Below the pieces are notes generated by a model. It was not told the DNA's origin. It was given only the letters and a program-made list of their open reading frames with translations, and ran no database searches. From positions 3,250,916 to 3,314,915 of the forward strand of contig NC_134032.1 of the NCBI RefSeq assembly GCF_964204645.1: DNA of 64,000 bases, given 5' to 3'. This stretch comes from Tubulanus polymorphus (Eukaryota; Nemertea; Palaeonemertea; Tubulaniformes; Tubulanidae). The position numbers were made by a program, and so were the translations under genes. Shown one piece after another: positions 20,439 through 29,752 of this stretch (position 1 is its first letter; each line of letters begins with the position of its first letter).

Positions 20439-20469
20439 GTCATTTCGGATTCTAGATATTCATTATTTT
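20439..20469 (+). repeat. 31-bp direct repeat, left copy
   Basis: Contains GGATTCTAGATATTCATTAT. The right copy lies at 21294-21324 and differs at one base (TTCGG against TTTGG). The pair brackets the structured GC-richer segment. Confidence 0.85.
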
Positions 20470-20775
20470 ATTAATTTATTTTGTTTTTATTTGAATATTT
20501 GAATTTGAATTTGTTAATCAATTAACATAGTAATTGATTACTAATTTGATTAAAAATTATATCATAATGAAGTTAAAAATACATAATTCATTTATCAGTT
20601 TTCATTCTTACATTCTTTTCATTCGGAATAATCTATAATTTCAAATTTCACATATTTTTTTAGCACCAACAACATTTACTTAGGTGTTTTAGCTAAGTAT
20701 ATAAGGTAATTCATTCAACCACTGGAGTAGCTCTGGCCAGCAGAGGCATTTTGAAAATGCACCTTCGTCCACTCT

Positions 20776-20875
20776 CCGGGTTTCTCCTTCGGTTTCGAAT
20801 TTCGAGGTTGGTAGAAATTACATTAGGCGCCTTTAATATAATGTGATTTCTACCAATCATTGAAGGAGATCCCGG
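20776..20875. other. Nested hairpin 1 with GGCGCC loop
   Basis: An outer stem pairs 20776-20790 (CCGGGTTTCTCCTTC) with 20862-20875 (GAAGGAGATCCCGG). Inside it an 18-bp stem pairs 20808-20825 (TTGGTAGAAATTACATTA) with about 20839-20856 (one G-T pair). The apical loop carries GGCGCCTTT, whose hexamer is self-complementary. As DNA this could form a cruciform, and as RNA a stable branched structure with a kissing-capable loop. Confidence 0.7.
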
Positions 20876-20911
20876 TTGACGTGGGTCGCCGGGGGTGTAA
20901 GTAGAAATGAC

Positions 20912-20960
20912 GGGGGATAAGCGTCCCGTGGCGCCTTTCAATAATGGGATGCTTATCCCC
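20912..20960. other. Hairpin 2 with the same GGCGCC loop
   Basis: A 15-bp stem pairs 20913-20927 (GGGGATAAGCGTCCC) with 20946-20960 (GGGATGCTTATCCCC, one G-T pair). The loop contains GTGGCGCCTTTCAATAAT, sharing GGCGCCTTT and AATA with hairpin 1. GTAGAAAT also precedes both stems, so the two hairpins look like diverged duplicates whose stems changed but whose loop was kept. Confidence 0.7.
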
Positions 20961-21293
20961 TGAAAACTCTGTAGGTTGAGGATAGGGCAATTTTGCTAAA
21001 ACTTACCGTAAAAACATTGAAATATTCCTTTTAATCACGAGAGAATGATGACTATCCTCCTGTCGTCACGGCCGAGCTAATTTAAATAAACCTCGTTTTC
21101 AGCAACTAATGAAAACGCAGTAATTCAATACCAGCTAACTGGTTTGTGTGTGTTGTATGTACTGCGTGCTTATTATATAACAACAACGTTGTGCAACACC
21201 TGTTTGATTGATCAATATTCAAATAAAGCACTCTCTTATAATAATATGTAACAGATGTACTGTATGATTATAGTTGTTTATAAAACGACTAAG

Positions 21294-21324
21294 GTCATTT
21301 TGGATTCTAGATATTCATTATTTT
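21294..21324 (+). repeat. 31-bp direct repeat, right copy
   Basis: Partner of 20439-20469. It lies just before the end of the minus-strand gene at 21335. Confidence 0.85.
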
Positions 21325-21334
21325 TATTTCTTAT

Positions 21335-21661
21335 TTAATCAACAATTTCTAAATCATGATGACCGTCTTCATTTTTCCCATGATATATTATTTTAAATCC
21401 TACTAAATCTTTCAATTCCTCCATACTCAATGAAACCCATTTATCGGGTAAAAACACTTTAAATTCTCGTGATGTACTAACATTACAGTAGCTTAAATTA
21501 GCTGATTCTTTCTCTCCATATTTAGTTTTTATCTTTTCTAATTTCAATATTTTATGTTCAATTTCTTTTGTAACATCAACTAACTTTTTTATTTCAAATT
21601 GTTTTTTTGCTGGTTTTATTCTGTTATTTATTGTTGCTAAGAATGCTTTTCTATCTCCCAT
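21335..21661 (-). CDS. Hypothetical protein of the element's right end
   Basis: A 108-residue protein: a basic helical first half (INNRIKPAKKQFEIKKLVDV) and a compact second half (VFLPDKWVSLSMEELKDLVG ... GKNEDGHHDLEIVD). Family not recognised. It is headed by the terminal-repeat promoter module (CTCATCACCACAAGTAATTT ... TTTCCTAATAAATGG), the same as the polymerase. It may therefore be expressed with the polymerase rather than with the capsid genes. Confidence 0.55.
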   Translation of the reverse strand: MGDRKAFLATINNRIKPAKKQFEIKKLVDVTKEIEHKILKLEKIKTKYGEKESANLSYCNVSTSREFKVFLPDKWVSLSMEELKDLVGFKIIYHGKNEDGHHDLEIVD

Positions 21662-21709
21662 TTATTAGGAAAACAAATTACTTGTGGTGATGAGTAATTA
21701 CTTCCCTTG
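21662..21709 (-). promoter_or_regulatory. Third copy of the terminal promoter module
   Basis: On the minus strand it reads ACTCATCACCACAAGTAATT, then GTTTTCCTAATAAATGG. The same module stands before the polymerase and before the truncated gene at 21973, but this copy lies outside the inverted repeat. That suggests a regulatory role and not mere terminal-repeat identity. Confidence 0.65.
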
Positions 21710-21769
21710 TATATAACAAGCTCACAGCATCTATTTATCCGGGTACAGTTGACACACGCGCAGCTGTTG

Positions 21770-21973
21770 TTACGCGCACTCACTGTTTATGTATGTCACA
21801 ATTTTACTACGTAATATTTCTAAAATTTCAATTGCATCTTTTATTTCTAATGAATCAATATAATTTCTAACATTTTCCATGTAAGGTTTATCGATGTATT
21901 TTTTACAATATGGGCAATAATATTGATTTTCATTAACATCACTTTTTTCTGTTTGGAACTCACTGTCTCCCAT
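21770..21973 (-). pseudogene. Truncated copy of the polymerase N terminus
   Basis: A 67-residue frame beginning MGDSEFQTEKSDVNENQYYC. It resembles the first 30 residues of the polymerase (same CxxC finger half) and then jumps to a copy of polymerase residues about 130-155 (KPYMENVRNYIDSLEIKDAI), with roughly 100 residues missing between. Identity to the left-end gene is clearly lower than in the terminal repeats. It could be a decayed extension of the inverted repeat or a short protein made in its own right. It starts at the same promoter module. Confidence 0.7.
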
Positions 21974-22090
21974 TTATTAGGAAAAAAAAATTACTTGTGG
22001 TGATGAGTGTTAGGAAAAAAATTACTTGTGGTGATGAGTGGTGTCTCGCCCTCTCGCCCTCTGGTATGAAACCCCACTTTTCTAATTACT
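21974..22090 (-). repeat. Right terminal inverted repeat
   Basis: Mirror image of 6282-6397, ending CTAATTACT and followed by AACGGC. It includes the tandem promoter modules and the GAGGGCGA repeat. Confidence 0.92.
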
Positions 22091-22142
22091 AACGGCAGCA
22101 CATCAAATTCGTGAAGTCCGAAGAGGACGGCATCGATAACAG
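22091..22142 (+). CDS. Host exon, 3' part
   Basis: It begins with the right target-site copy (AACGGC) and continues the host frame of 6186-6281 (HIKFVKSEEDGIDNR) to a likely donor (AG/GTTTCT) at 22142/22143. The coding frame is undamaged apart from the insertion. Family not recognised. Confidence 0.5.
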
Positions 22143-22706
22143 GTTTCTAATAAAATTTCTCATATGTTTATTTACAGTACCAAGAAAAGCTAAACATTTA
22201 CAATACGCTACAAATAGGTATGCACGTGTCCACAAAATGCAAACCTCGTCTCAAAGGTAGAAAATATTCTATTTAGTATTGGTGAGTTTACAAAACTTGC
22301 ACAAAACCTGACATGACGATTGGGAGAAATTGAGACCGACCAAGCAATGAGCCCCGACGACCGCGCACCGATAATACAATAAAACATGAGGGCGTAACCT
22401 GGAAACGGATATGCCATGACACTTGAAGGCGGACAAATAACACAAAATACAACTACACCAGAGAACGACAATTCGGTGAAATAAGTTAACACGAAATATG
22501 TAGAGTACTGACTAAAGAACGGTTTAGACAAAAGCTTGACTACAATAATATAGAATACATGCTGAAAAGCTGAAATAACGGGTTTTCCGCCTCGTTGGGT
22601 TAGATATCTACCATCATGCGTAAAGAGTTTGGTTGAAAGCGGCAGAAAACCCTGATAAGAGGTCGTTTCATCGCTGGGTACATCCAGCGGATCTCCGGCC
22701 TTCATA
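22143..22706. other. Host intron and/or 3' UTR of the transporter gene
   Basis: A hydrophobic minus-strand frame at 22208-22726 overlaps the end of the transporter in another frame and is not credible as a gene. The stretch is best taken as the transporter's 3' UTR and the start of the interrupted gene's intron. Confidence 0.45.
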
Positions 22707-24095
22707 TCAAATATCTCGCACGGCAAGCGACGCGAATGAGTAAACTAAATGCAAAACACCGACGCCTACAAAAATATACGGATATCCGAGAACCGGCTGA
22801 AGCGCCCCGATTATCAAGAGGCAAACATTACCGACGATTCGCGATACAGCGGCATCCAACGCGTAAATCGTTTCGTAATTGCCGTCGAATTTCCGGTCGG
22901 CGACGTCCGAAAGCCACGAAAAATAGAAACTGTTCAAAAGCGCGAACGCCACAGTGCTGACGAAATGCGGACCGAAAGACTGCCAGATGTTACCGATGAA
23001 CCGATACCAGACGAACGCGCAGGCGATCGCCAGACAGTAGACTGTTAGATAAATCCATCGATAGCGACGGGTGACCGCGACGATTATTCCGAAGAGGAAA
23101 TTCGTGCACAAAAAGAAAATGGCCGCCGATACGAGTAAAACGGTGGCGAGTTGCCAATTATCGGCTTTTGAAAAACGCGAGATCAGCAACGGCGCAAAAA
23201 CTACGTTCATATTTGCACTCGTGACAAAAAGGCATTTCAGACCGATCAACACTAACGTCTGTGCGTCTGTCAACATCGATTTTACGACGCTGCTCTGCAG
23301 AATTTCTTTCACAATCTCGTCTGCAGGTGTAGACGCCCGATTGTTATCGATTTTAATGAAAGCGCGAATTACCATTATCACCACCGCTACCGCGAATAGT
23401 ATCCAGAACGGCACAGCGCCATCTAGCGATTTTATTTCGTATAAACGTCCGCCGTATCCGAACGCTGTACCGGCGAATATGCAGCTGTAAACAAGGTTTA
23501 ACGCTAAAACGCGACCGGACTCCCTAGCGACGAATGCGATGGCGACCATCGTCGAGCCGGCGTTCAGAACGACGGCGCGGGAAAACCCGAATACGAAGTT
23601 CAGAATCGCCAGCGACCACCAGTGACGCGACGCGAACACGGAGGAGAGAATAGCGACCAGCGCCGACACCAGTCCGAACCAGAACGGTAAAACGTGGCCG
23701 TATCGAAAAGCGAGACGTCCTGAGACCAGGTTTCCGACGATGAGTCCCGTGTCGTAGAAGACTTTAGTAACGGCGACGCTGATGCCGATATGAGGATGGT
23801 CGGATACGCGCGTTCGGTTGTTGTAGAATCCGTCTTGTATGTCGGCGACCTCGGCCATCAACGTCCCGCACCCTGTGTTTATAACGAGCGACGCGGCGCT
23901 TACGATACACACTATCAGTACCGGAGTCGCCCGCGAGCGAACGTCGCATTTCGTCTGCGTTTCTCCGCCCTTCGTATTTTCGTCGTCGGTCAGAGATCCG
24001 TAATCCGGGTCACCGATGGTTGACGGATGGTTTTCGAACAAACGTTCTTTCATTTCGACTTCGTTGCTCATGTTTCTGTTCTCGGAAATATACAA
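22707..24095 (-). CDS. Major facilitator superfamily transporter, SLC18-like
   Basis: A 462-residue protein with about 12 hydrophobic segments. After a polar N terminus with acidic patches come TM1 (PVLIVCIVSAASLVINTGC) and a long first luminal loop with an N-glycosylation site (NNRT). The GRLAFRYGH stretch between TM2 and TM3 matches the MFS signature loop (G-x-x-x-D/G-R-x-G). The sequence around VARESGRVLALNLVYSCIFA and the following GGRLYE...PFWILFAVAVV is arranged as in vesicular amine transporters. A proton-coupled transporter of amines or similar cations in a vesicle membrane is inferred; the substrate is unknown. The gene is single-exon and intact. Confidence 0.75.
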   Translation of the reverse strand: MYISENRNMSNEVEMKERLFENHPSTIGDPDYGSLTDDENTKGGETQTKCDVRSRATPVLIVCIVSAASLVINTGCGTLMAEVADIQDGFYNNRTRVSDHPHIGISVAVTKVFYDTGLIVGNLVSGRLAFRYGHVLPFWFGLVSALVAILSSVFASRHWWSLAILNFVFGFSRAVVLNAGSTMVAIAFVARESGRVLALNLVYSCIFAGTAFGYGGRLYEIKSLDGAVPFWILFAVAVVIMVIRAFIKIDNNRASTPADEIVKEILQSSVVKSMLTDAQTLVLIGLKCLFVTSANMNVVFAPLLISRFSKADNWQLATVLLVSAAIFFLCTNFLFGIIVAVTRRYRWIYLTVYCLAIACAFVWYRFIGNIWQSFGPHFVSTVAFALLNSFYFSWLSDVADRKFDGNYETIYALDAAVSRIVGNVCLLIIGALQPVLGYPYIFVGVGVLHLVYSFASLAVRDI

Positions 24096-25957
24096 TAGAA
24101 CTTACTTAATTCGGGTCACCTGCGACTGGCCCGATTTAGCGCTATCATTCGAATAGTCGAAATAACTTAAAAACGAACTGGAATTCTAGCCCGGAATAAG
24201 TGAAACTCCGAAAATGAATCGATCGGAATTGCGCGAGTTATTACTGTAGCTGTAGAATTTCAAGTCAGTGTAATACATTTCCAGTCGTTCCAGATATAGT
24301 TCGGTGCAGAAATGGCCCGGTGCTGAAGTGCTACGTTGTATGGTCGAACTGTGGCCTTTATATTCACTATTCAATAAGTTATATAGGCCAACAGTAGTAC
24401 TTCGAAGTCACCTTACCATAAGGTGATATGAACAATGTAGTTTAATGCCTATAATATAATAACATTCATAGGTCGGCCTACTTTATTACAGTAATGTGTA
24501 TGCATTGCTTCAATGAAATTTATTTTCACATTTTTTGGAAAAAAAAATTCGTATGTATATGTTAGTATTAAATTGATTTACTTACGATAATAATTGGACT
24601 AGATAATTAACCTGTATGTTTTTTGATAATAAATAAAATTCTGCCTGCCTGGTGCAGAGTTTCCATAAATCTGTGTTGTTTCTTTTGATAAATAAAAAAA
24701 ACCCTCTGCAACGCGATCTCAAATGTTTTGATACTTTCTCAGTTTGTACCAAAAATATTGCCAATTTTTGGTCCTCCAGTCCTGAAAAGTTATTTATTTT
24801 CAGCACAAATTCATACAAACGTGTCATCTATACCACAAAACACTATATTCGCGGACCAATTTATGATGTATGTGTGGGCCTATCTATCGTCAATATCTGC
24901 CTGTGATCACAACTTTCAATTAAGATTACGTAAGCTACTCGTGCACAAAACGCGGCAGGCGCACAATAGAAACTACGCGGTATGTGTACTTTTATTATCG
25001 CCGACAAAGAGGACCGATATTTCGCAAATTGGATTCGGGAGGTTTAAACCTCCCAAGGTCAAATGTCCAAAATCGTGACCTTCAGGGAGATTCTACGAAA
25101 GGCCGATCGTAATCCATGTTGGTTGAACTTGATACCATAATGCTCAATGGTTTGAATGTCAAACCATAGTCCGTATTTGGTAAAAGTTGTAAATTACTTA
25201 AAACCGAAAGAAATACCCACTATTGGATCAAGTTTTTCCTAATTACACAAATTACTTGAAATATCCACGTAATGAAATGTCTACACAATACCAAGAACAA
25301 CCTGATTTTATTCTGTACGGAATTCATTCCTATATTTTCGTCATTATAATCGGAGGCAGTATTTCTCATTGATTTTTTCAATAGCGTCATTTCAGCCATG
25401 GACTGTAAAAAAAAACGTTACTGATTCCATGGTAACAAGCTCATCTCCCAGCAGAATATTGCATTTGATTCCTTTCTCGTTGTGGTTTTGTCAAAGCTAT
25501 ATTTTCACAGTCCGATCAGTGATGCAAATAGCTAGTCAGTAACGTTATAACCAATAATCTACAGAACCACCCGAATTGTCATATATTTTGTTTCACAGGA
25601 ACAAAGCTTCTATGCATAACCGAATATTCGATGACCCTGAGTTAAAACTTGCTCCTTTATAATGTTAAGATATCGTGAAAATGATCACAGGTTCGAACCA
25701 AAAATAAAAACGAATTATTCTTAACAGATTTTTGCAAGTACGATATTATGAGAGATTATACAATAACCGATTGCTCTACATGGCAAATATCAAACGTAAT
25801 ACCCTTATATTGCATGGGTTTTGCATTGTAATTCGTTAACGCGTAGGCCGATGTTAAACCTCGTTTTGCATTTTTCCCGTATCAGCAAAGCCTAGGCGTA
25901 GTTCGACTTTCAACGCGATCATCTTATAATATCTTTCAATGCTTCTAGTGAGCCCAC
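24096..25957. other. Intergenic region
   Basis: About 1.9 kb with no gene that can be supported. Short open frames between 24580 and 25080 occur on both strands and lack codon bias or family patterns. Confidence 0.5.
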
Positions 25958-26143
25958 TTACTTCAAGCCTTGGTTGGCCTTATAGAGTCGACTACGATTA
26001 GTGCTATCGATAGCTTTAACAATCTCTTTTTGCCAAATGGTTTCCTTTTCACTGGGGATACATGGGAACCAATTAGATGTTTGTTGCTTGATGAATGCTA
26101 ACTTTTGTGGATCAAGCTTACCTTTGGCTTTCACGCCGTTCAC
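25958..26143 (-). pseudogene. BEN-domain-like fragment
   Basis: A 61-residue frame contains KLDPQKLAFIKQQTSNWFPC and EKETIWQKEIVKAIDSTNR, which fits the start and middle of a BEN domain (DNA/protein-interaction domain). BEN domains also occur in invertebrate transposon genes. Only this piece is present, so it is a lone exon or remnant. Confidence 0.4.
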
Positions 26144-27413
26144 CTTCTACCTCGAATGTCATCAAGACTAAACCCCCGTGAAGCTGGCACCTGGTTCCCG
26201 GTTGCCGGTTCAGCTCCCAATTCAAAATCATTTTGAATCGGGAGCCGAACCAGTAGCTAGCTACCGGTTCCCGGTTCCCAGTTCGGCTCCCAATTCAAAA
26301 TGTCACTTTCCTGTATATTTTGAACCAGTAGCTGAACCAGTAGCCCGTCAGTAGCCGGGGTCAAGACTAAACAGTTCACAACATAGTTTACTGACAAAAC
26401 ATGTTCTAGACCCTTTACTTTTATATACAAGATTTCTCAGAGATATAATTGAAAAATATTCCACTCTACCGGCATCAACTGCTACATGTCGTTAGAAACC
26501 ACATCAGACGTGAAACGCTGTATTGGTGAATCAAATGGCACATTCAACATTGCAGTGGCATTTTTGCCAGCTGGGCTTGTAATGGGTTTAGTAGAATCAG
26601 AAATACTGGCATTTTCAATCAAATATGCCTGCAAACAGTTTACATTAGATTCCGCAGAGACATCAACAAAGTAATCACTACCGTACATGAAAAGAATTGT
26701 GCCATTTTATCCTGTGAAGTACATTGGGAGGAATCGGTCTGTACAGAATCTCTGGATATCTTAAGCAGGCAAATTTCCACTTCAATGAGGCTTTTACGTG
26801 AAGCGCTCATCATCATTATCATTATCATTATCATTATCATCGTCCATCGTTATGGTCGTCGAAATATAATTAAAAATTCAGGAAACAGTACAGGTTTACT
26901 AGACTCAGGCACCGCAGTGGTCCGTAGTGTGTGATTAAGAAATCTATATTCCGGCGGTGAATACGCGTTACTTAGTATTTTCTATTTCATAGAATTCCCG
27001 CTATCGTTATTCATAGGGGCAGCACTGATCGGTTGAGATCTAGCAGAGTCGCCCATCTGCTGTGTCATGTAAGGAATATAGACTACGCAGGCCAGATTAC
27101 GCTTCTTGTGCCCGGTTCTGCCATCCTCGCTTGCCGGGGTTTGATTGCCTCCCGCCGAAGCTATCGTCAAAATTCATTATTATGAACGCCAATATTGATT
27201 ACGTAGTGCACATCGACTCGCACAGTACCCCCGTAAATAACGCGTTTTAAGCATCAATGCATATTAAAATTATTGTGACGGGTTTAAAGGCGTCAAACAG
27301 GGTTAGGGTTAGGATAACGTCCTCTATTTGACCTCGTGAACATTGATTTATGAGGACTAGAGAAATCTCACAATAACGAAGCCAAGATTTGAAAATTCTT
27401 TATCAGAATGATT
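26144..27413. other. Intergenic region with short repeats
   Basis: About 26180-26345 holds a short palindromic repeat (CCGGTTCCCGGTTCC / CAATTCAAAAT and their reverse complements). An ATCATT microsatellite runs through 26808-26843. About 26995-27090 holds a dispersed repeat (CGCTATCGTTATTCATAGG) that recurs at about 55893. No gene is seen. Confidence 0.55.
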
Positions 27414-27465
27414 GTATTTGATGAGCGACGTTTCGGCTAACAACTGTTAGCCATCATCACACGTA
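27414..27465 (-). other. Hairpin next to GAAAC, possible retroelement terminal or ribozyme-like motif
   Basis: On the minus strand GTGATGAT is followed by a perfect 8-bp stem (GGCTAACA/TGTTAGCC, 27435-27452) and GAAACGTC. The order resembles the core of minimal hammerhead ribozymes of Penelope-like elements, but the first core base is G where C is expected and no closing stem is evident. It may be only a dispersed-repeat end. Confidence 0.3.
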
Positions 27466-27613
27466 CTGAGAACAAAATCAAATGACAGGATATTTATACA
27501 AGAATATGACAAATGATAAAGATTAAAGGATTAAAATTAAAGTAATTAAATAACACTAAGGAAGAAAACAAAGAAGACAAACGACAAACTCAGGGGATGT
27601 AGTGCGAGATTAA

Positions 27614-29057
27614 AGGGTAACTGACACTTTTTAAAAGATTTTCTACTTTTTACACTAAACGATATATTATAGTATACAATAAGGCTAGGTGATTTCATAA
27701 TTGGACAAATCTTTTCAATCTAGTCAGAATTGATGATTTTGATGTTCGCGCACCTGTTCAGTGTATGCATTGCTTCTGCTGAACGCGTTGTACTGTGTCT
27801 ATTAATAGAACTACGTCACTAAAGTAACGGCTCGGAAATGATGTCTATAGAAATGAATAGGAAATAAGCTACAAGAGCAATTCAACTTAATTTCAAACCT
27901 ATTTGGCATTCGAATTGAGCCAAAATGCCTCTTGATTTTGAAAGTCTACATATTAATGATTATAATTAGCTGTTGAACGGACCATATCCGTTCAAACTAA
28001 GCGCAAAAATAGGATTTGAATAGCAATCCATGGCATTTTCTAGTAGACACCAGGGAACATGGATGTTTACATCATCGTTTTGTAATATCATTTAGTGATA
28101 GTAAGTAAGATCATGGTTAGATCTAAGAATATTTTGACTAATGAACTGATGATGAAACTTAGACAGAATTAGCCGCAAGAATAATTTCAATTCTTTTCTT
28201 GAAATATACCTCGTATTGGTAGCGGCTTTGGTCACAAAATACGAATATTTCCTCATCCATCCTATTTTAAAACTAAGAAATAACGTTTGTGAAAGATTTG
28301 TGATGTAATCTATCAAAACTCTTCTGCAGCGTGAAACTTTAATCGAAAAACATTATTCCTTTGAATATTTGTTGTAAAGGCTGTAGAAATTTATGAAAGT
28401 TTTTGTAGAGTTTTGAAGTGTTAGTTTTAAAACTAGGCCTACTTAGTCTTAAATGACTTTGAAAAATAGTAAATAGTAAACGAATATGAATCTATTTATT
28501 CTTTAGCGAGATCGAAATCTGTGATTACATAAGACACTGTAGTATGCTTGTGGTGCTGAACTATAGGTGAACTATGGAGCAGCAGTAACAGTGCTGAGAG
28601 CTTAGCATAGTGTACTTTAAAATAGCTTCATAGCAGCGGATTGAAATCTGCATCTTCAATTTGATCGATTTAGCCTATTCAAATTACTCATTGATTCTTT
28701 GAAATAGGTTTATGCAATAGACAATAGATCCTTTTAACTCCCTGGCCAGTTTCAAAGCTGTAAAACAATCTGGCATTGAGATATAACAGAAAATACACGC
28801 AGTTTCCTCAAAATTCAACGCATTTCTATAGACGCTATTTCTCAGCTCTGCCTGTAATGACGTTGCAGCGCGCACCTGCTGATTAGCCGACGCTGAACAG
28901 TAAGCGATGTAAACAACGAAATGAGGTCAAAAATCTTGTTACAAAATCACAAATTGCGCGTTAACTAAACATTTTGGAACAGAACGGTTGAAGATGAGTG
29001 TATAGATCAATAGAATACATCATACTTTGAAATAAAAAAAAAAGTGTCAGTTACCCT
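27614..29057. mobile_element. Non-autonomous DNA transposon (MITE) with TTAA duplication
   Basis: Terminal inverted repeats of about 19 bp (AGGGTAACTGACACTTTTT, mirrored at the right end) bound a 1.44-kb interior without coding capacity, and TTAA flanks both ends (27610-27613 and 29058-29061). TTAA is the target of piggyBac and Kolobok families. The superfamily cannot be chosen between them. Confidence 0.8.
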
Positions 29058-29752
29058 TTAAAGTAATCTAAAAACAAAGCCCAGACAGTTGAATTATGAT
29101 TGATAAAAGCTGCTGTAGATTTTGCATATTGTGCGTATATAACTGTGTTTCATTAAGGTTAAAGGATTCACGCTAAATCGGTCACTTATAACCTACAATA
29201 TGGCGCTTTGAAAATAATCCTTTTCGAAACAGCTTTATTGTGGAGCATCGCGCGCATAGGTAGGTTTGGATTGGTTTATCCCGGAATTCTCTTCTTCGTT
29301 TCGACCAGAATGTGCTCTACTTGCTCCGGAATAGGAAAATCCTGTAAACCTGATAGGTTTAATGGCCTCTACTTATTCGGGAATACTCATCTGGAGCTTT
29401 CGTTCGACCAAGATACGCTAAAATATCCGGAATATAACGTTCTGTACACCTGATAGAAGCGACCGGGAGAGAGTTTGGCAGGTTTGATTGGTTATCTATC
29501 GATTCAGGAGTTCTCTTCTGGCGGGGTCGCGTCGACAAGAATATGCCTGAACGGTTCGATGGCGATCGGAACCTGTCTAAAATGGCACCCAGAGTATACT
29601 GAGATCAGTGACTCAAAAGTGGATTTAAGATAACCGACGGATTAATAGCATAGTAAAAATGAGCTTTCAATTGTCACTATGTCAACTATCCACTGATTAG
29701 CTATAATACAACTTTTTGTTTCTTTTTAGCAGACGACACCCAAGTTACGAAG
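29058..29752. other. Upstream region of the methyltransferase-like gene
   Basis: No separate gene is seen. A pyrimidine-rich tract and AG at about 29730 (TTTTTAGCAG) suggest an intron end in front of the coding exon. A degenerate ~150-bp direct repeat around 29250-29530 (TTATCC/TATC...GGAATTCTCTTC) is visible. Confidence 0.4.

Larger units (their letters stand above)
20352..21334. other. Non-coding right-end block with structured, GC-richer core
   Basis: Contains no convincing gene; a 76-residue minus-strand frame over 20711-20941 runs through the hairpins and is discounted. The core at about 20720-20990 is clearly GC-richer than the rest of the element and folds into strong hairpins. The block is bracketed by a 31-bp direct repeat (20439-20469 and 21294-21324, one mismatch), so roughly 820 bp may be an insert. 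Confidence 0.7.
6282..22090 (+). mobile_element. Complete Polinton-like endogenous virus element (15.8 kb)
   Basis: Bounded by inverted repeats of about 116 bp that differ at only about two places and flanked by AACGGC on both sides. The interior is much more A+T-rich than the host and tightly packed with genes: protein-primed DNA polymerase B with an intein, a VLTF3-like zinc-finger protein, penton-like and major capsid proteins and several small membrane proteins. This gene set, length, inverted repeats and 6-bp duplication place it with Mavericks/Polintons and polinton-like viruses of animals. No integrase, FtsK/HerA packaging ATPase or adenain-type protease was found, so it may depend on a helper or may have lost them. 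Two genes carry frame breaks in A-runs, so present activity is uncertain. Confidence 0.92.

Noticed and set aside
20711-20941. 76-residue minus-strand frame in the element's right block
   Set aside because: Runs through the two hairpins and lacks a promoter motif; structure explains the sequence better.
22208-22726. 172-residue hydrophobic minus-strand frame
   Set aside because: Overlaps the transporter's end in another frame, has no family pattern and fits a 3' UTR.
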